64,000 nucleotides of DNA from Anoplopoma fimbria (lineage: Eukaryota; Chordata; Actinopteri; Perciformes; Anoplopomatidae), in contig NC_072456.1 in NCBI RefSeq assembly GCF_027596085.1, positions 20,676,218 through 20,740,217 of the forward strand, in the 5' to 3' direction. This document shows positions 14,976-26,095 of the stretch, piece after piece. Every line of letters begins with the position of its first letter. The first letter of the stretch is position 1. The position numbers and the translations under genes were made by a program. The notes under the pieces are model-generated. The model was given only the letters and a program-made list of their open reading frames with translations. It made no database searches and was not told where the DNA came from.

Positions 14976-15450
14976 AGTGACTGTGACAAGCGTGGAGGCA
15001 GCGTAGAGGTGCAGAGAGGTATGGGGAGGCTCTGGTGGGGCGGTGGGGTGGGTTTAGGAGGAGAGGGGATTAGCAAGAGGCCGCAGGCCCCGAAGGCAGA
15101 GGGCCCGTTTCCTGGCCTGAGCCCCTGTTTGTCCTGCCTGACCTGGCAGCTCTGGGGGCAGATCCTGCTTGGATACAGCCCCGCTCCCACGCCTGTCTGA
15201 AGCTGTTAGCCACTGGCTGTGAGTAGCTAGCTGGGCTTAGTGTTGTCTGAGCTGCGGCTGGGTTCGGGAGGGGTCCTATCATCTGTGGGGGGGGGGGGGG
15301 GGGGTTCCCAGCTACTTTGTGTTGGGCGGTGTGAGGGTGACGGGGTAGTGGGCGGCTATGATTAATGACTGTGGTTGGATTATTGCCACCGTATTTGTTC
15401 ATATCGGGCCTGTTAGAATGACCAAGTGTGAACGTCATCCTTCTGTGTCT
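14976..15450. promoter_or_regulatory. GC-raised non-coding block upstream of foxe3 (candidate enhancer)
   Basis: GC-rich, non-repetitive block in an AT-rich background, including a run of about 18 G at 15287-15304. Frames across it are Pro/Gly-rich and unlike any protein I know. Position within 2.2 kb of foxe3 makes a regulatory role plausible. Inference only. Confidence 0.3.
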
Positions 15451-15769
15451 CTTCTTTAGTTCTCTCAATCTGTCCACAAAGCAGTTGTACAAATAGATGA
15501 CACATTAAAGAAAAATCTACCTTAAAGATTCTTAATAAGGTGACTTACATAATATATATTCCAGAATAGCTTCAGTGCACTTTGGCATATATTCTACAAC
15601 ATTCTTTCAAAAGATGGTGGTTTTGCATTATAAATAATCTGTGAAATCCACTGTGCAATATCAACAATCTTTCTGTCAGTTATATATATTTTTGGTTATT
15701 GTTGTTATTTAACGTTTTGTAATTATTTATTATTTGACCTTGTTTTCTACTATGTTGCTTATATGTGTG

Positions 15770-15845
15770 TTTGCACTATCCACTCTGATGCTGTAATCTT
15801 GCAAATTTCCCCGCTGTGGAACTAATAAAGGATTCTCTTATCAAA
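15770..15845 (+). mobile_element. LINE 3' tail fragment
   Basis: Contains AATTTCCCCGCTGTGGAACT followed by AATAAAGGATTCTCTTATC, the characteristic 3' end of a common fish non-LTR retrotransposon that normally runs into (TCTTA) repeats. Only the tail is present. Confidence 0.7.
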
Positions 15846-16289
15846 CAATTTCTAACAATCTGGTTACAACATCTCCCAGAGGTATTTGATGAAGTTGATA
15901 TGAGTTAATTGAGAAGACCATCACATATAATTCACATTATTACTCCTTAACCCATTCAGTGACCATCTTACCCCGTTGTTTCACACCTTTATTCAGGTTA
16001 ACCTTTCATTTATCACCCATCTGTACATCTTCAGGTTAGTAAATGAGCATAGAGCATGATGACATTATCAGTGTGCCTCAGCCCAGACATCGTATCATTC
16101 CCCACAGTCCACAGCACCGATGGCAGCAGGTCACCTCCCTGTGTATCTTACCTTTTGTAATTAACTCCAACCCTCTATTTGCCTAAATCATCAACTAACA
16201 GCACCATCACAAGAGTGTGTTTGCAGGGTGTTGTCTTCATACCACTTGTGTGCAGAACTGTGTTTTTACTTAAAAGATCCGTAAGATAA

Positions 16290-16640
16290 CACCTCTCCTC
16301 TCCGGCTGTGGGGGACTGTGTGATAATCGCTCTCCAAAAAATGAGAATGAAATGAGGGGATATTTACTTTTCCTCCCCAAAGGCTTTGATAGCTCAATTG
16401 CTTGTTTTCAGTGGCTTGTTATTATTTTTCAATTGGTGGATTGGCTGTTGGGCTCGGAGGAGCAGGGAGCAGCTCTGCGAGTGTTGTTTCTGCCCTGGAT
16501 ATACACAGAGCTGTCAGTGAAAGCAGGGAGAGAGGAGCGATAGAAGGGGGTCATCAGTAAAACCTCTGTTAGCGCCTCAATCATTAAAGGAAACAATCTG
16601 TTATTGCTCCAATGGCCGGTTGGACACATCACATATAGTC
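16290..16640. promoter_or_regulatory. foxe3: Candidate conserved non-coding element upstream of foxe3
   Basis: Ordered, non-repetitive block about 0.5-0.9 kb upstream of the foxe3 start. It holds homeodomain-type TCAATTG/CAATTGG (16394-16437), TCAATCATTAAAGG and a CCAAT-containing TGCTCCAATGGCCGG near 16605-16620. Not coding in any frame that makes sense. Conservation is not testable here. Confidence 0.35.
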
Positions 16641-16936
16641 AATAGGCTACCTAACACTTTTTTCTGGGTCAAATCTTACCCTGGAAAGCTGACAAAAGGC
16701 CTTTTCCAAAAAATAAAGTATTTTTAAGAACTATATCTTCAACTCTTTTTGAAAACTGGCATCTGCAAAGGACAGAATGGCCATAAAAGTACATATAAAA
16801 ATACTCCATAACTGTGAGATCATGATTTTTTTTTTACTGCACACACTGTCAGAGGGATATTAAAATGTAGTTTGGGGTTTTGTCCTCCTGCCTCCATCGT
16901 CACTGGGCAGCCAGTGGCGTCATTCCTGCCTGGCTT

Positions 16937-16943
16937 TATAAAA
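16937..16943 (+). promoter_or_regulatory. foxe3: TATA box of foxe3
   Basis: TATAAAA within GGCTTTATAAAACTG, about 215 nt upstream of the foxe3 start codon, predicting transcription start near 16,965-16,970. A pyrimidine tract ending in CCCAG (about 17090-17110) could be an acceptor for a 5' UTR intron, but this is not required. Confidence 0.6.
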
Positions 16944-17153
16944 CTGTCAACGCCTCTCTCTCACCTGGACTGACACTCACCACCCAAACATCAGGGCAGG
17001 ACAAGGGGGATATTTTTTTTTTTTTGGGAGCCAGAGCAGAGGGATCAGTCGCTGGTAGTAAACCTTAGCTGGCTAACTTATTCTCCTTTTTTTTTTTCTT
17101 TTTAACCCAGCTGATCATTTCGAGAATAACAAGATCATCACATTGTTTCTTTT

Positions 17154-18427
17154 ATGAATCTGGCAAATTATTCTTACTACTCTGGCATGTGCAACATGAC
17201 CGCAGAGACGCAGCACTCGCCCTCCGAGGCAAGTCCTGTTGTCATGTCTCCAAACGTCAGCCTGGACTCCCCGCTGCCTCCGCCGCCTCTGATGCTGCAG
17301 GCCCGGTCCAACAAGGACAACGTCCTGATCAAGTCGGAGCCCCGGGGGACCAGTCCAGACACGGAGGACGGAGGAGCCGCCGCCCTGGGACAGACCGAGG
17401 AGCACCTGCCTACCGGGAGCCGCCGGAGGAAGAGGCCCGTCCAGAGGGGGAAGCCTCCCTACAGCTACATCGCCCTCATCGCCATGGCCATAGCCAACTC
17501 CCCCGAGAGGAAGCTCACCCTGGGGGGCATTTACAAGTTCATCATGGAGCGTTTCCCTTTCTACCGGGAGAACTCCAAGAAGTGGCAAAACTCCATCCGC
17601 CACAACCTCACCCTCAACGACTGTTTTGTGAAGATCCCCCGGGAGCCCGGCAGGCCGGGTAAAGGCAACTACTGGACCTTGGACCCGGCCGCAGAGGACA
17701 TGTTCGACAACGGGAGCTTCCTGAGGAGGAGGAAGAGATTCAAGCGCACGGATGTGAGCACCTACCCGGGCTACATGCAGAGCTCCAGCGCCTTCACTCC
17801 GACCCCGATGGGCAGGCCGTCGTACCCGAACACCCTCTACGCGGGGATAGGCTCCGGGTATGGCTCTCAGCTGGCGGCAGCATCCCCGCATCCGGCCATG
17901 CTGCATCACTACCAGAGCTCCGGCCAAGGACAGCCGCGCATGTTCAGCATCGACAACATCATCAGCCAGCAGACGGTGGCGCAGAGCGGGGACATGAGCT
18001 CCTCCCAGGCGCTGGGGCTGGGGCTGGGGCTGCACGGTGGAGGAGACCTGGGCAACATGACCTCCAGCTGCTCGGTCACCGGCAACGACCCGTCTGCGTG
18101 CTTCCAGAGCCAGACAGTCAACCCGTCGGCCAACATGCTGTGCAGAAACAGCGGGAACCTCTCATCCAACCTGGCCGCCGCCGCCGGGTACCCGTACCCG
18201 TCATCGGGCTCTCCTCCTCACCTGCCCGCCATGACCCAGGCTGGGTTCTCTCCGGGAGCTCTCAGGTGTACTGCTCCGGTAATAGGCTGTCCCTGCCGGC
18301 CCTGCGCCCGGGCTCCTGCGCCGAGCACACGGAGCAGCTGCTGGGCCTCTCCGGCCCCATGAACTCCTACAACAACACCTACATGAGACAGGCCAACTTT
18401 GCGTCAGGGTTAGAGCGCTATATGTGA
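17154..18427 (+). CDS. foxe3: Forkhead box E3 transcription factor, single exon, with an apparent frameshift
   Basis: Lens-expressed forkhead activator/repressor, binding RYAAACA sites. Acidic/Pro-Ser N-terminus (1-90) with a sumoylation-like IKSEP, a basic RRRKRP stretch, then the forkhead domain (about 100-198): [15 protein letters not shown], recognition helix [11 protein letters not shown] (146-156), wing and [15 protein letters not shown] (264-270) resembles an eh1 Groucho-binding motif. FOXE-type LTLGGIYKF and the tail FASGLERYM assign it to FOXE, and to FOXE3 because human FOXE3 ends FASGLERYL and lies next to FOXD2. The frame opened at 17154 runs into an unrelated tail and stops at 18362 (402 aa). 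The family tail is read instead in the -1 frame from about 18,258 to TGA at 18425-18427, which would give about 424 aa. One missing base near CCGGGAGCTC explains this; a sequencing or assembly error is most likely, a real mutation or a small intron using CTCTCAG|GTG possible. Single-exon structure is normal for FOXE genes. Confidence 0.9.
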
Positions 18428-18635
18428 GGCATTGTTAGCACTAAAATAAGTCCTAATGAAGTATTGGCTACTACATAGACACATGTATTAAAGGAATAGG
18501 CCCTCAGTGAGTCCATAAGAGGTGAACACACATTACAGTAATGTCATTATGACTTAAGGCCTTTTTTTTTTTAAAAATGCCTACTTTTCTTTAAACGAGA
18601 GAATTATTCCCTGAATGAAATTTATTCTTGACAGG

Positions 18636-18669
<34 letters not shown>

Positions 18670-19000
18670 CATGACACGTATATCTTGTGACCGAGCCTCA
18701 TGATTAAACATTCCTATTTTAAAAGCCATTTCGATCCGTTTGACACATTCCATGACTGTATCTCAGAGTTATATGTATTTTATTTTATTTACTTTTCGTT
18801 CATATTTCCTGCGTGTCAGAGTTAGTTTTAACATTTGTTTTTTTATTTGTCATTCAGTTCAAGTCTAATGTTTTTTTCCATGTAAATAGTTTGTTGATGT
18901 ATAAACATGTATTAAAAGAAAAGAGTGTTATTGTTGCTGACGACAGGTCGCCTTGAATAAATTCATTTTTTACAGTAAAATAAACGTGGTCTTTATTTTC
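18428..19000 (+). other. foxe3: foxe3 3' UTR with poly(A) signals
   Basis: Low-GC sequence with a 30-base A run (18638-18667) and two AATAAA hexamers at 18956-18961 and 18979-18984, followed by a GT-rich stretch, as expected for a cleavage site near 19,000. Confidence 0.6.
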
Positions 19001-21410
19001 GTTAATTCAAATCTATTTGTCTGAGAGAACTATTAAATATTATCTCATTTGGTTTTAGTGCAACAGCAGGTTACAACAATATCAATCAGTAAACCTGTTT
19101 AAGTAACAATCACAGTTCACTTAGAATGATAACACGAGTGTCTTATCTTCCTATGTATAAAAATATACTGCTGTATATATATATGTATATATATATATAT
19201 ATTATGCTCAAAAACAGCTCAATCTTTAAATCTAAATAATTTGTAACAATCAACCCTATAGCTTAAAATAAATAAGACTGAAGCATTTGCTAAATTAAAG
19301 ACAAAATGTGTTTTAAGAACAAACGTAGTACAACCTTTACATAATGTAGCTACAAATAAACAATTAGAAACAATGATGATCTAAAAATAAAGAACAGATT
19401 AGTCCTTTTCACAACACATTAAATAAAATAAGCTCATAATGTATTTATTTTATTTTAATTCCACCATATAAAGTTCTTACACAGACTGTGTTAATGAATG
19501 TAACTTGTCCCTTTCCTTATTTCAGGATATTTTAATCACACATGCTTTATTGTTACTTGTGAAATTGTTTTATGTTCCCTAAAATACTTTTAAATTCAAG
19601 GTTGTGGATGCACAGTGGAGATACACCCTGTCGGTGCTCATTCACTATTTCAAAAATAACAGATGTACTCATTGTTCACTGGTTATTATCAACAATTAGT
19701 TTAAATTCAGGCTTTAATTATCATTTTTATTTGCCTTTTTTCGAGACAAATGAAAAAATCAACTACAATTACGAGGCAATATAGATGCATGAATTGGTTA
19801 ATAAATAAACAATATAGTTACCAATTTTTCATAATTTTCTAAAAATTGTTTCCAAAGTCACCTGAAGTCATATAGAAATGTAGAAAAAAATGTCGTTTAT
19901 TTGGTGGTAATGACACAAATAAAAAAGTTTACAGATCTTTGTAGCACTCAACTGGGACAAGTTTCATCATGGTCACATTCTAACGTTCCTCATTAAATGT
20001 TAAAGTTGTTTAAAAAAAAAAAAAAAAATCTGTTATAATTCAATAATAAAAAAGCTCTGAGTTTGTTTCTGCTCAGGTTTGAATGTTTATCAATAATATG
20101 GCTGTATTAACTTTGTCTGTGTGTTACATCCTGGTCTGATTTAGAGGCTTTGAATCTATGCTGCACTCAAACTATTGATGCACCAACGGGGCAGATGAAG
20201 CCACCTGGTGGGTCAATCTGATCAAACATATATGAGGCAGATAGAACTTGTAAGTAAAAACTAGACTGCATCTTTTGGTCTCTTATGAATAGAACAGCAT
20301 CTTAATAAAGACGAACCAAACAGAAAGCCTGATGGTCTTTAACAATCTACATCAACACATTTCATGAACTGGGACTTTTACAGATATGTTAAAGCAGCTT
20401 GTCAGCATGTTCACATTAAAAGAGAACATCCCCTCTAACCAGGTAAAGCTCATTACTTCTGAGTAATACAAAAACAGTTAGTTCAGTCTGAGTGAACTAA
20501 CAGTTTGAACTGAAGGATAATCAAACAGGTTCAGACTTTCCACCACTAGATGGAAGCAAAAGCAAGATGTGGGATTTTTTTCACTCATTTACAAGGATTT
20601 GCTTTTGCTGTTTGAAAGCTTGTTGTTTTGGTTTCAGTTAACTACAGTAATTCTGGTCAACAGTCAACAATGAAGCCACTGCTAAGGTAAACAAAAAATA
20701 ATGTTGTATTTTGCTAATATAGGATAAAGAGAGTGAGTGAGTAAGAAAGTAAGTAAATAAGTAAATATATATATATACTATATATCCATCGATTCATCCA
20801 TCCATCCTTAAAAGTTTTTGTTATGGGAGGAGGTATTGATATACATTTTTGGTATTCTTTGTCTTGCTGAACATTTTTCTTGTCAAGAAACGAAGTGTTC
20901 ACTGATTAAACTGCTAAATGTTTTTTACGATACAACAATGGTGCAAAAAGGCAGTTTGTAAAGAAAATTGAGACATAATTAGAAAGCTGATATAACGTTG
21001 GCTCTACGTCAGATTTTTGTTTTAATCTTCTTCTTATTAAATTACAATAATAAAGTCACCTGTTCATGAACACAACCAGGACACAAGACTGAAAGAATTG
21101 TGAGTGGCTGGCTTCCCCACTGGGACGTAACATTTAAAATGTCTTACAGATGAAGAAGATGTTTATGCAAAAAAGGATCAGTGTTGGTAATCAGCAAAAC
21201 AACTAAATCTGGAACTGCTTTTCAAAGTGTTTCTTCCTGCAACTCGAAGCATCCAGGTTTTCCTGTGTGGCTTCTTGGCTTCACACGTCATGAGAGTTTT
21301 TCCAACATCGTGCTTCAGTTGCCACTTCATGTTTTGAGGTGTCATGTGATGTTATTCACTAATATTTACTGACACACCGATGAATCAGAGTGTCACAGTT
21401 CAGGCTGCTC
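19001..21410. other. AT-rich foxe3-foxd2 intergenic region, left part
   Basis: No coding signal. Contains a (TA)n patch at 19174-19202, an A run at 20011-20027, GTAA/ATAT tetranucleotide-like runs at 20740-20790 and short CATC repeats. Nothing further recognised. Confidence 0.4.
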
Positions 21411-21411
21411 C

Positions 21412-21735
21412 CTTCAGTGGTGGAATGTTACTGAGTACATTTTCCTTTGGGACAATTAAGAAATACTTGTATTTTACTTGAGTCTTCACTTTGCATGCTG
21501 CTTTCTACTTCTACACACAACTACACCTCAGAGGGACAGCTCTAGTTATGAGTAACTTTACAATTTAAGATTTTTGCACAAAAGTTTAGAAACTATGATG
21601 TCTTGTAATAAATGAAAGTACCCAACAACTAATTCATCAATTAGACGCTTGTTTGCCTATTTTGTTAATTATTTAAGTCCATTTTAATGACTTAAACAAT
21701 TATCAATTACTTTGAAGCTAGTGATGCACTTCTAC
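21412..21735. mobile_element. Percomorph MITE ('AGTGGTGGAATGTTACTGAG' family)
   Basis: Begins CAGTGGTGGAATGTTACTGA then GTACATTTTCCTTTGG, continues with ACTTGTATTTTACTTGAGTC, CTACTTCTACACACAACTAC and AAGATTTTTGCACAAAA, the order of phrases in a very abundant fish non-autonomous DNA element. The right end is degraded, so the boundary is approximate. Confidence 0.75.
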
Positions 21736-24370
21736 CCCATTTTGGAGAGTTTGTTTCATTCAACCTTCTAGTGTTGTAAAATGTTTCATATTTCTGATTT
21801 CTGATCACAATCTGTCTGAGAACCAAAGCAAGTGTCCTTAAATATTGTAATGTAAAGGAATACACATAATTAACAATTGATATACTTTACACTGTTCTTT
21901 TAAAAGGTCAATATTTCCATATGCAAATGAGGCAACACATTTTGCTTGTTTGAGTCTTTTTGTGCCGTTTTGTTTTCAGACTGTTATTTTATGTGAAACT
22001 TTTTATGCTGCATATAGCCTATCCCGGTTCAATAACAATAAAAACAATAAAACCAAACAACTAATTTGCCCTCATCTCAAAATCTCAAAATATCTCAACA
22101 GCTTTCAGTTTTTCAGTTGTATAATGCCCCATGTTTATAGGACACAACACTGGTGTTTACTGTCATCTCAAGTCATAACTGTTCAGGTTATATTTGTATC
22201 ACTTTGGCAACAGCAGAGGGCGCTTCAACACCACAAACGGTGAAGATGAGAAACTCCATTCAGATCATTCACAGACCTCAAGAACCTCCCCCCCATTGAA
22301 CCTGTTATATATTATAGGTTATTGAATTTAACTTATTCAATAAACGTCCAAATAATGCAGTGTCTATCAAATGCTACATAACAAAATCAGATATGTGCAG
22401 GTGAGCTGTGGATGCTTAATATTTTCTTAGAAGTAATAATAAAAAAAGAGCTGTAAATGGAAAATAGCCTACAGTTTTGTAGATACACAAAATACATTTA
22501 AATATTTGTGTCAAATATATTATTGGTTATGTATCTTCAAACAAATTCCAACACAGGATAAGTACAGGCACAAAGAATGAATGACAAATAAATAAGCATA
22601 AATAAATAAATAAAATGTGGAGAGTGTGCATTGTCTCCAAAAGTCTGGGCTTTCAAAATGAAATCAATTTTTTTTTTTTTAATATATAATAATAAAGATC
22701 TATCCTACAATATATGGCTATATATAGAGTTGCGTGTCATGTGTGTCGGGCAGCTGTCAGGCAGGTCTCAGTGCATCTATTTCAGATCTTTTTAAAAGAC
22801 TTGTGACAGGAAGCTCAGGCGAGAGGACACGCGGCTTGACTTGCACTTGATTCCTCAGTGGATCAGTCTTCTCCTTCAATAAAGAGTATAAAAAAATAAA
22901 AATACAAGCAACTAACAAATCAGGTTTGAGATTGAGATTAAACTCTAGCCAAAAAAAAGTATGACAATTATATGAATGTGGTGCTGATGGGTTGAACGCA
23001 GCACATTGACTGTGTGTAAAGCAGCGTAATGAGCTGGGATGTCAGACACGTCACACCTCCTCATCTCTGCCGGCCTTCCTCCTGATGAAGACGAGTCGGA
23101 GCAGGTTGCATGCTGACCGTAACCCGGTGTGCCCTGGTGAATTATGCAGAAAATGCAGATGGATAGTGTTGTGACATTTTGACGAGGAAAAGAAAAAACA
23201 AAACACAAAACCGGTGAGAAGTGATCAGGGAATTAGGCGAATGGCCAAAACCTTTGAGGGGGATTTTAATTTATTATGGGGGACAGAATAAAGAGCCCCG
23301 CCTGTTGATTTAATGCTTTAAACAGAAACTGATGTCACAGGTCAAAAGGTCTCAAGTCTGAACACAAATTAATCATGTTAATTAAAAGTCAAATTAAAAT
23401 AATGATAATGGGCCTAATTAATGACATCCTGGTATTTATTATAAACTTTATATTACAGATTATGGGCACACGTTTTATGAATTTTATTTCTGAAGTCAAC
23501 AAATGGCTTCCATTGGGTTTGAAAAGGTGCGGAGCTATAATAATGATAACCATATTATTCATTATAATAATACATATAAATATATATTTTTAAGAAATAC
23601 ATGCATTTTTATGACATTTATTATTAATAATCGTTACTATTATTATTATTATTATTATTATTATTAGTAGTAGTAGTAGTCGTAGTATTAGTATTAGTAT
23701 TATGAGCTTTCAGGACTGATCTTTAAATATAATTATGTTTTCCTTTTAGGACCATTCTGAGCTTTAAGTGCATATATCTTTCAGACATTTTTACAACTTT
23801 CATTTAACGAGATTATAAACAAATTTGATATTTGATTTGACTCTAAATATACATTTAGATTATTTTCTAAATATTGATATGCGCTTTGCTAGTGTTTGTA
23901 TGCTATATCATAAAGATCCCAATCACTATCATGGGAGATCACTTTATACTGCTCTCACCCAATACACTGCAACAAAAAAAGTCAATTTAATTGAGTCACG
24001 CAATCTCATGTTCACAAATAACTCGCGTTTCAATTATACAATCAGAAATTTCTTCGTTGGGTTATTGGTGAAAAAAAAGATTTTAAAGATTTTTTTTATT
24101 CATACTCCAATTTTTTTCCTAAATAAATTATCAATATATTGATAAATAAAAGAATCAGAGAGATCTCCAATAAATAAACAATTGAAATTCTCAAAATAAT
24201 ATAATATTCATAGAAGCAACCGATATTGCCCATATATAAGCCTAAAAGGGCAAAATGTTTTCGTTAATTCTTTGTTAAGTTTTTTCTTTTTTTATCGAAA
24301 TATGTTTCTAACATTCAAGACCCAAACATTTCGTTTTGCAGGGCAATTCCATCCAGTTCCTGGTAACAGT
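21736..24370. other. foxe3-foxd2 intergenic region, right part
   Basis: Mostly AT-rich. GC-raised ordered stretches at 22,730-22,860, 22,975-23,170 and 23,270-23,360 (ATTTAATGC, TTAATTAAAAG) lie 1-2 kb upstream of foxd2 and could be regulatory. No exon seen. Confidence 0.35.
23637..23702. repeat. Trinucleotide microsatellite (ATT)n-(AGT)n
   Basis: ATT repeats pass into AGT and then into AGTATT repeats, a compound array. Confidence 0.9.
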
Positions 24371-24381
24371 GACTCAAAGAC

Positions 24382-24408
24382 CACGTGACCAGCAAGGTCC
24401 TATAAATA
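24382..24408 (+). promoter_or_regulatory. foxd2: foxd2 core promoter: E-box and TATA box
   Basis: CACGTG at 24382-24387 is followed by TATAAATA at 24401-24408, predicting a start site near 24,430 and a 5' UTR of about 560 nt. Several ATG triplets (for example near 24,602, 24,664 and 24,765) precede the main start codon. Confidence 0.6.
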
Positions 24409-24823
24409 CCTTTTGAGAGCCGGAGAAGATAGTGTGATAGTCTGGCTGGATACCTCCCCAACCCCGCGCGTAAAAAGATATTTTGGAAAGATTCTTGGAG
24501 ATCCAGAAGTGGCTTCTTCTAAGTGAGCTACAGAACAAACCGATCCCAGACGGAAACAATCACATCTCCGGAAAGACTCAAGACCAGATCGGAGCAAGAT
24601 CGATGATCTCTTTTCTTTTTTTCTTTTTTTTTTTACGCCTGGAAACCAGAAGTTGTCTGCTCGATGAGAAGCTCGCTCGGCCCTGCTTGACCAGCCTCGG
24701 ACGACCGGGAGTCGCCAGATCCACAGGTCAAAAGAGTTATTTATCTTTTCAATAGATTCTAGCCATGTGTGCATTCAGTAGTTGGAGATAAAAAAAAGCA
24801 AAAAGCCTGGCGTGGTTGTAAAG

Positions 24824-24854
24824 GGGTGGGGGGGGGAGAGAGGGGGGAGAGGGG

Positions 24855-24906
<52 letters not shown>
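24824..24906. repeat. Purine-rich (GA)n tract in foxd2 5' UTR
   Basis: G-rich purine sequence (24824-24857) runs into an uninterrupted (GA)n array of about 48 bp ending at 24906, some 85 nt before the foxd2 start. All-purine strand could form a triplex or bind GAGA-type factors. Confidence 0.9.
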
Positions 24907-24908
<2 letters not shown>

Positions 24909-24991
24909 AGCCGCACCGGACTAGAGGAGGAGGATAAGGAGGGGAGGCAATCTGGGAGAGAGAGAGGGGAAGAGAAGCGGCGTCTCCGAGG

Positions 24992-26095
24992 ATGACTTTA
25001 GGGACGGATATGTCCGACAGCTCTGCATTGTCCGAGGATGTGGACATCGATGTGGTCGGGGGTGACATATCCGTAGGAAAGGACGGAAAGTACACTGACC
25101 ACGAGTTCAGCCTGGACAATGACTCGGACGATAATTACTCCCAGAACGCGGCCGAGAGAGGTTCTTCTCCCGGGCTCAGCAGCTCCGACTGCCCGTCAGA
25201 CCAGATGGGCTCCGGCGCAGAGGTCGGGACCGCCGTCGGGGAGAAATCCCGAAAGGGCGCCCTGGTGAAGCCCCCGTACTCCTACATCGCCCTGATCACC
25301 ATGTCCATCCTGCAGAGCCCCAAGAAGCGGCTCACCCTCAGCGAGATCTGCGAGTTCATCAGCAACAGATTCCCGTACTACCGGGAGAAGTTCCCCGCAT
25401 GGCAGAACTCAATCCGGCACAACCTTTCCCTGAACGACTGCTTCGTGAAAATCCCTCGGGAGCCCGGTAACCCAGGGAAGGGCAACTACTGGACCCTGGA
25501 CCCGGACTCCGCGGACATGTTCGACAACGGGAGCTTCTTGCGCCGGAGGAAGCGCTTCAAGAGGCACCAGGCTAACGAGATCCTCCGGGAGGCTGGAGGC
25601 TTTCTGCCCGGGTTTGGATACAGCCCGTACGGATACAACTATGGACTTCAGCTGCAGAACTTCCACGCTGCCCACAACCCGTACCACCCACACCACACAG
25701 GCGGTTCATTCCCGTTCCCCAACGCCCCCTGCACCTTGCCCTCATCGGCCTCCATATTCCCCGCACCGCATCACCTTCCCTCCCTTCTGGGGGCCGATTT
25801 GAGAAAGCCCTTTTACCCCCAGCTCAGCCCGTCTCTGCCGCCTCTCAAGACGGACTCCAGCACTCCGAGTCGGCCCTCGTTCTCCATAGACAATATCATC
25901 GGCGCGGCCAACTCCACCGGCTCTTCCTACGGCGTGCAGCCGGGCAGCCAGGCTCAGATCCTGGCCATATTAACCCCAACGCTGGCCTCTGCTTCCAATC
26001 ATTTGACTCTATCGCAGGACAGCATATTACAGGCCGGGCCACAGGGTCAGACTTTTTCCAGCAAAACCCCAAATATGAACACTTGTCCTTTCTAA
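24992..26095 (+). CDS. foxd2: Forkhead box D2 transcription factor, single exon
   Basis: Forkhead transcription factor of the FOXD class, active in paraxial mesoderm, kidney and neural-crest derivatives in vertebrates. 367 aa. The start is fixed by the class N-terminus MTLG and the acidic [12 protein letters not shown] (about 14-25). The forkhead domain is about 93-191: [20 protein letters not shown], recognition helix [11 protein letters not shown] starting at N139, and [10 protein letters not shown]. After it comes an aromatic/His/Pro-rich region ([13 protein letters not shown], 208-220 approximately) and FSIDNIIG (297-304), an eh1-like Groucho-recruitment motif. SEICEFIS and the [10 protein letters not shown] spacing are typical of FOXD. 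I choose FOXD2 over FOXD1, FOXD3 or FOXD5 from the [11 protein letters not shown]-terminus and adjacency to foxe3 (6.6 kb, same strand), the arrangement in tetrapods. The C-terminus (ending NTCPF) differs from mammalian FOXD2. GC-rich coding bases stand out from the AT-rich flanks. Confidence 0.9.
   Translation: MTLGTDMSDSSALSEDVDIDVVGGDISVGKDGKYTDHEFSLDNDSDDNYSQNAAERGSSPGLSSSDCPSDQMGSGAEVGTAVGEKSRKGALVKPPYSYIALITMSILQSPKKRLTLSEICEFISNRFPYYREKFPAWQNSIRHNLSLNDCFVKIPREPGNPGKGNYWTLDPDSADMFDNGSFLRRRKRFKRHQANEILREAGGFLPGFGYSPYGYNYGLQLQNFHAAHNPYHPHHTGGSFPFPNAPCTLPSSASIFPAPHHLPSLLGADLRKPFYPQLSPSLPPLKTDSSTPSRPSFSIDNIIGAANSTGSSYGVQPGSQAQILAILTPTLASASNHLTLSQDSILQAGPQGQTFSSKTPNMNTCPF

Noticed and set aside
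15070..15492. 140-codon minus-strand frame upstream of foxe3
   Set aside because: Pro/Gly-rich, spans a G run and has no domain or splice support.
17115..18035. 306-codon open frame antisense to foxe3
   Set aside because: A shadow of the GC-rich foxe3 coding strand; no start context, splice signals or recognisable domain.
24483..24755. 90-codon frame in the foxd2 5' UTR as an upstream ORF
   Set aside because: It opens at TTG rather than ATG and has no recognised features.
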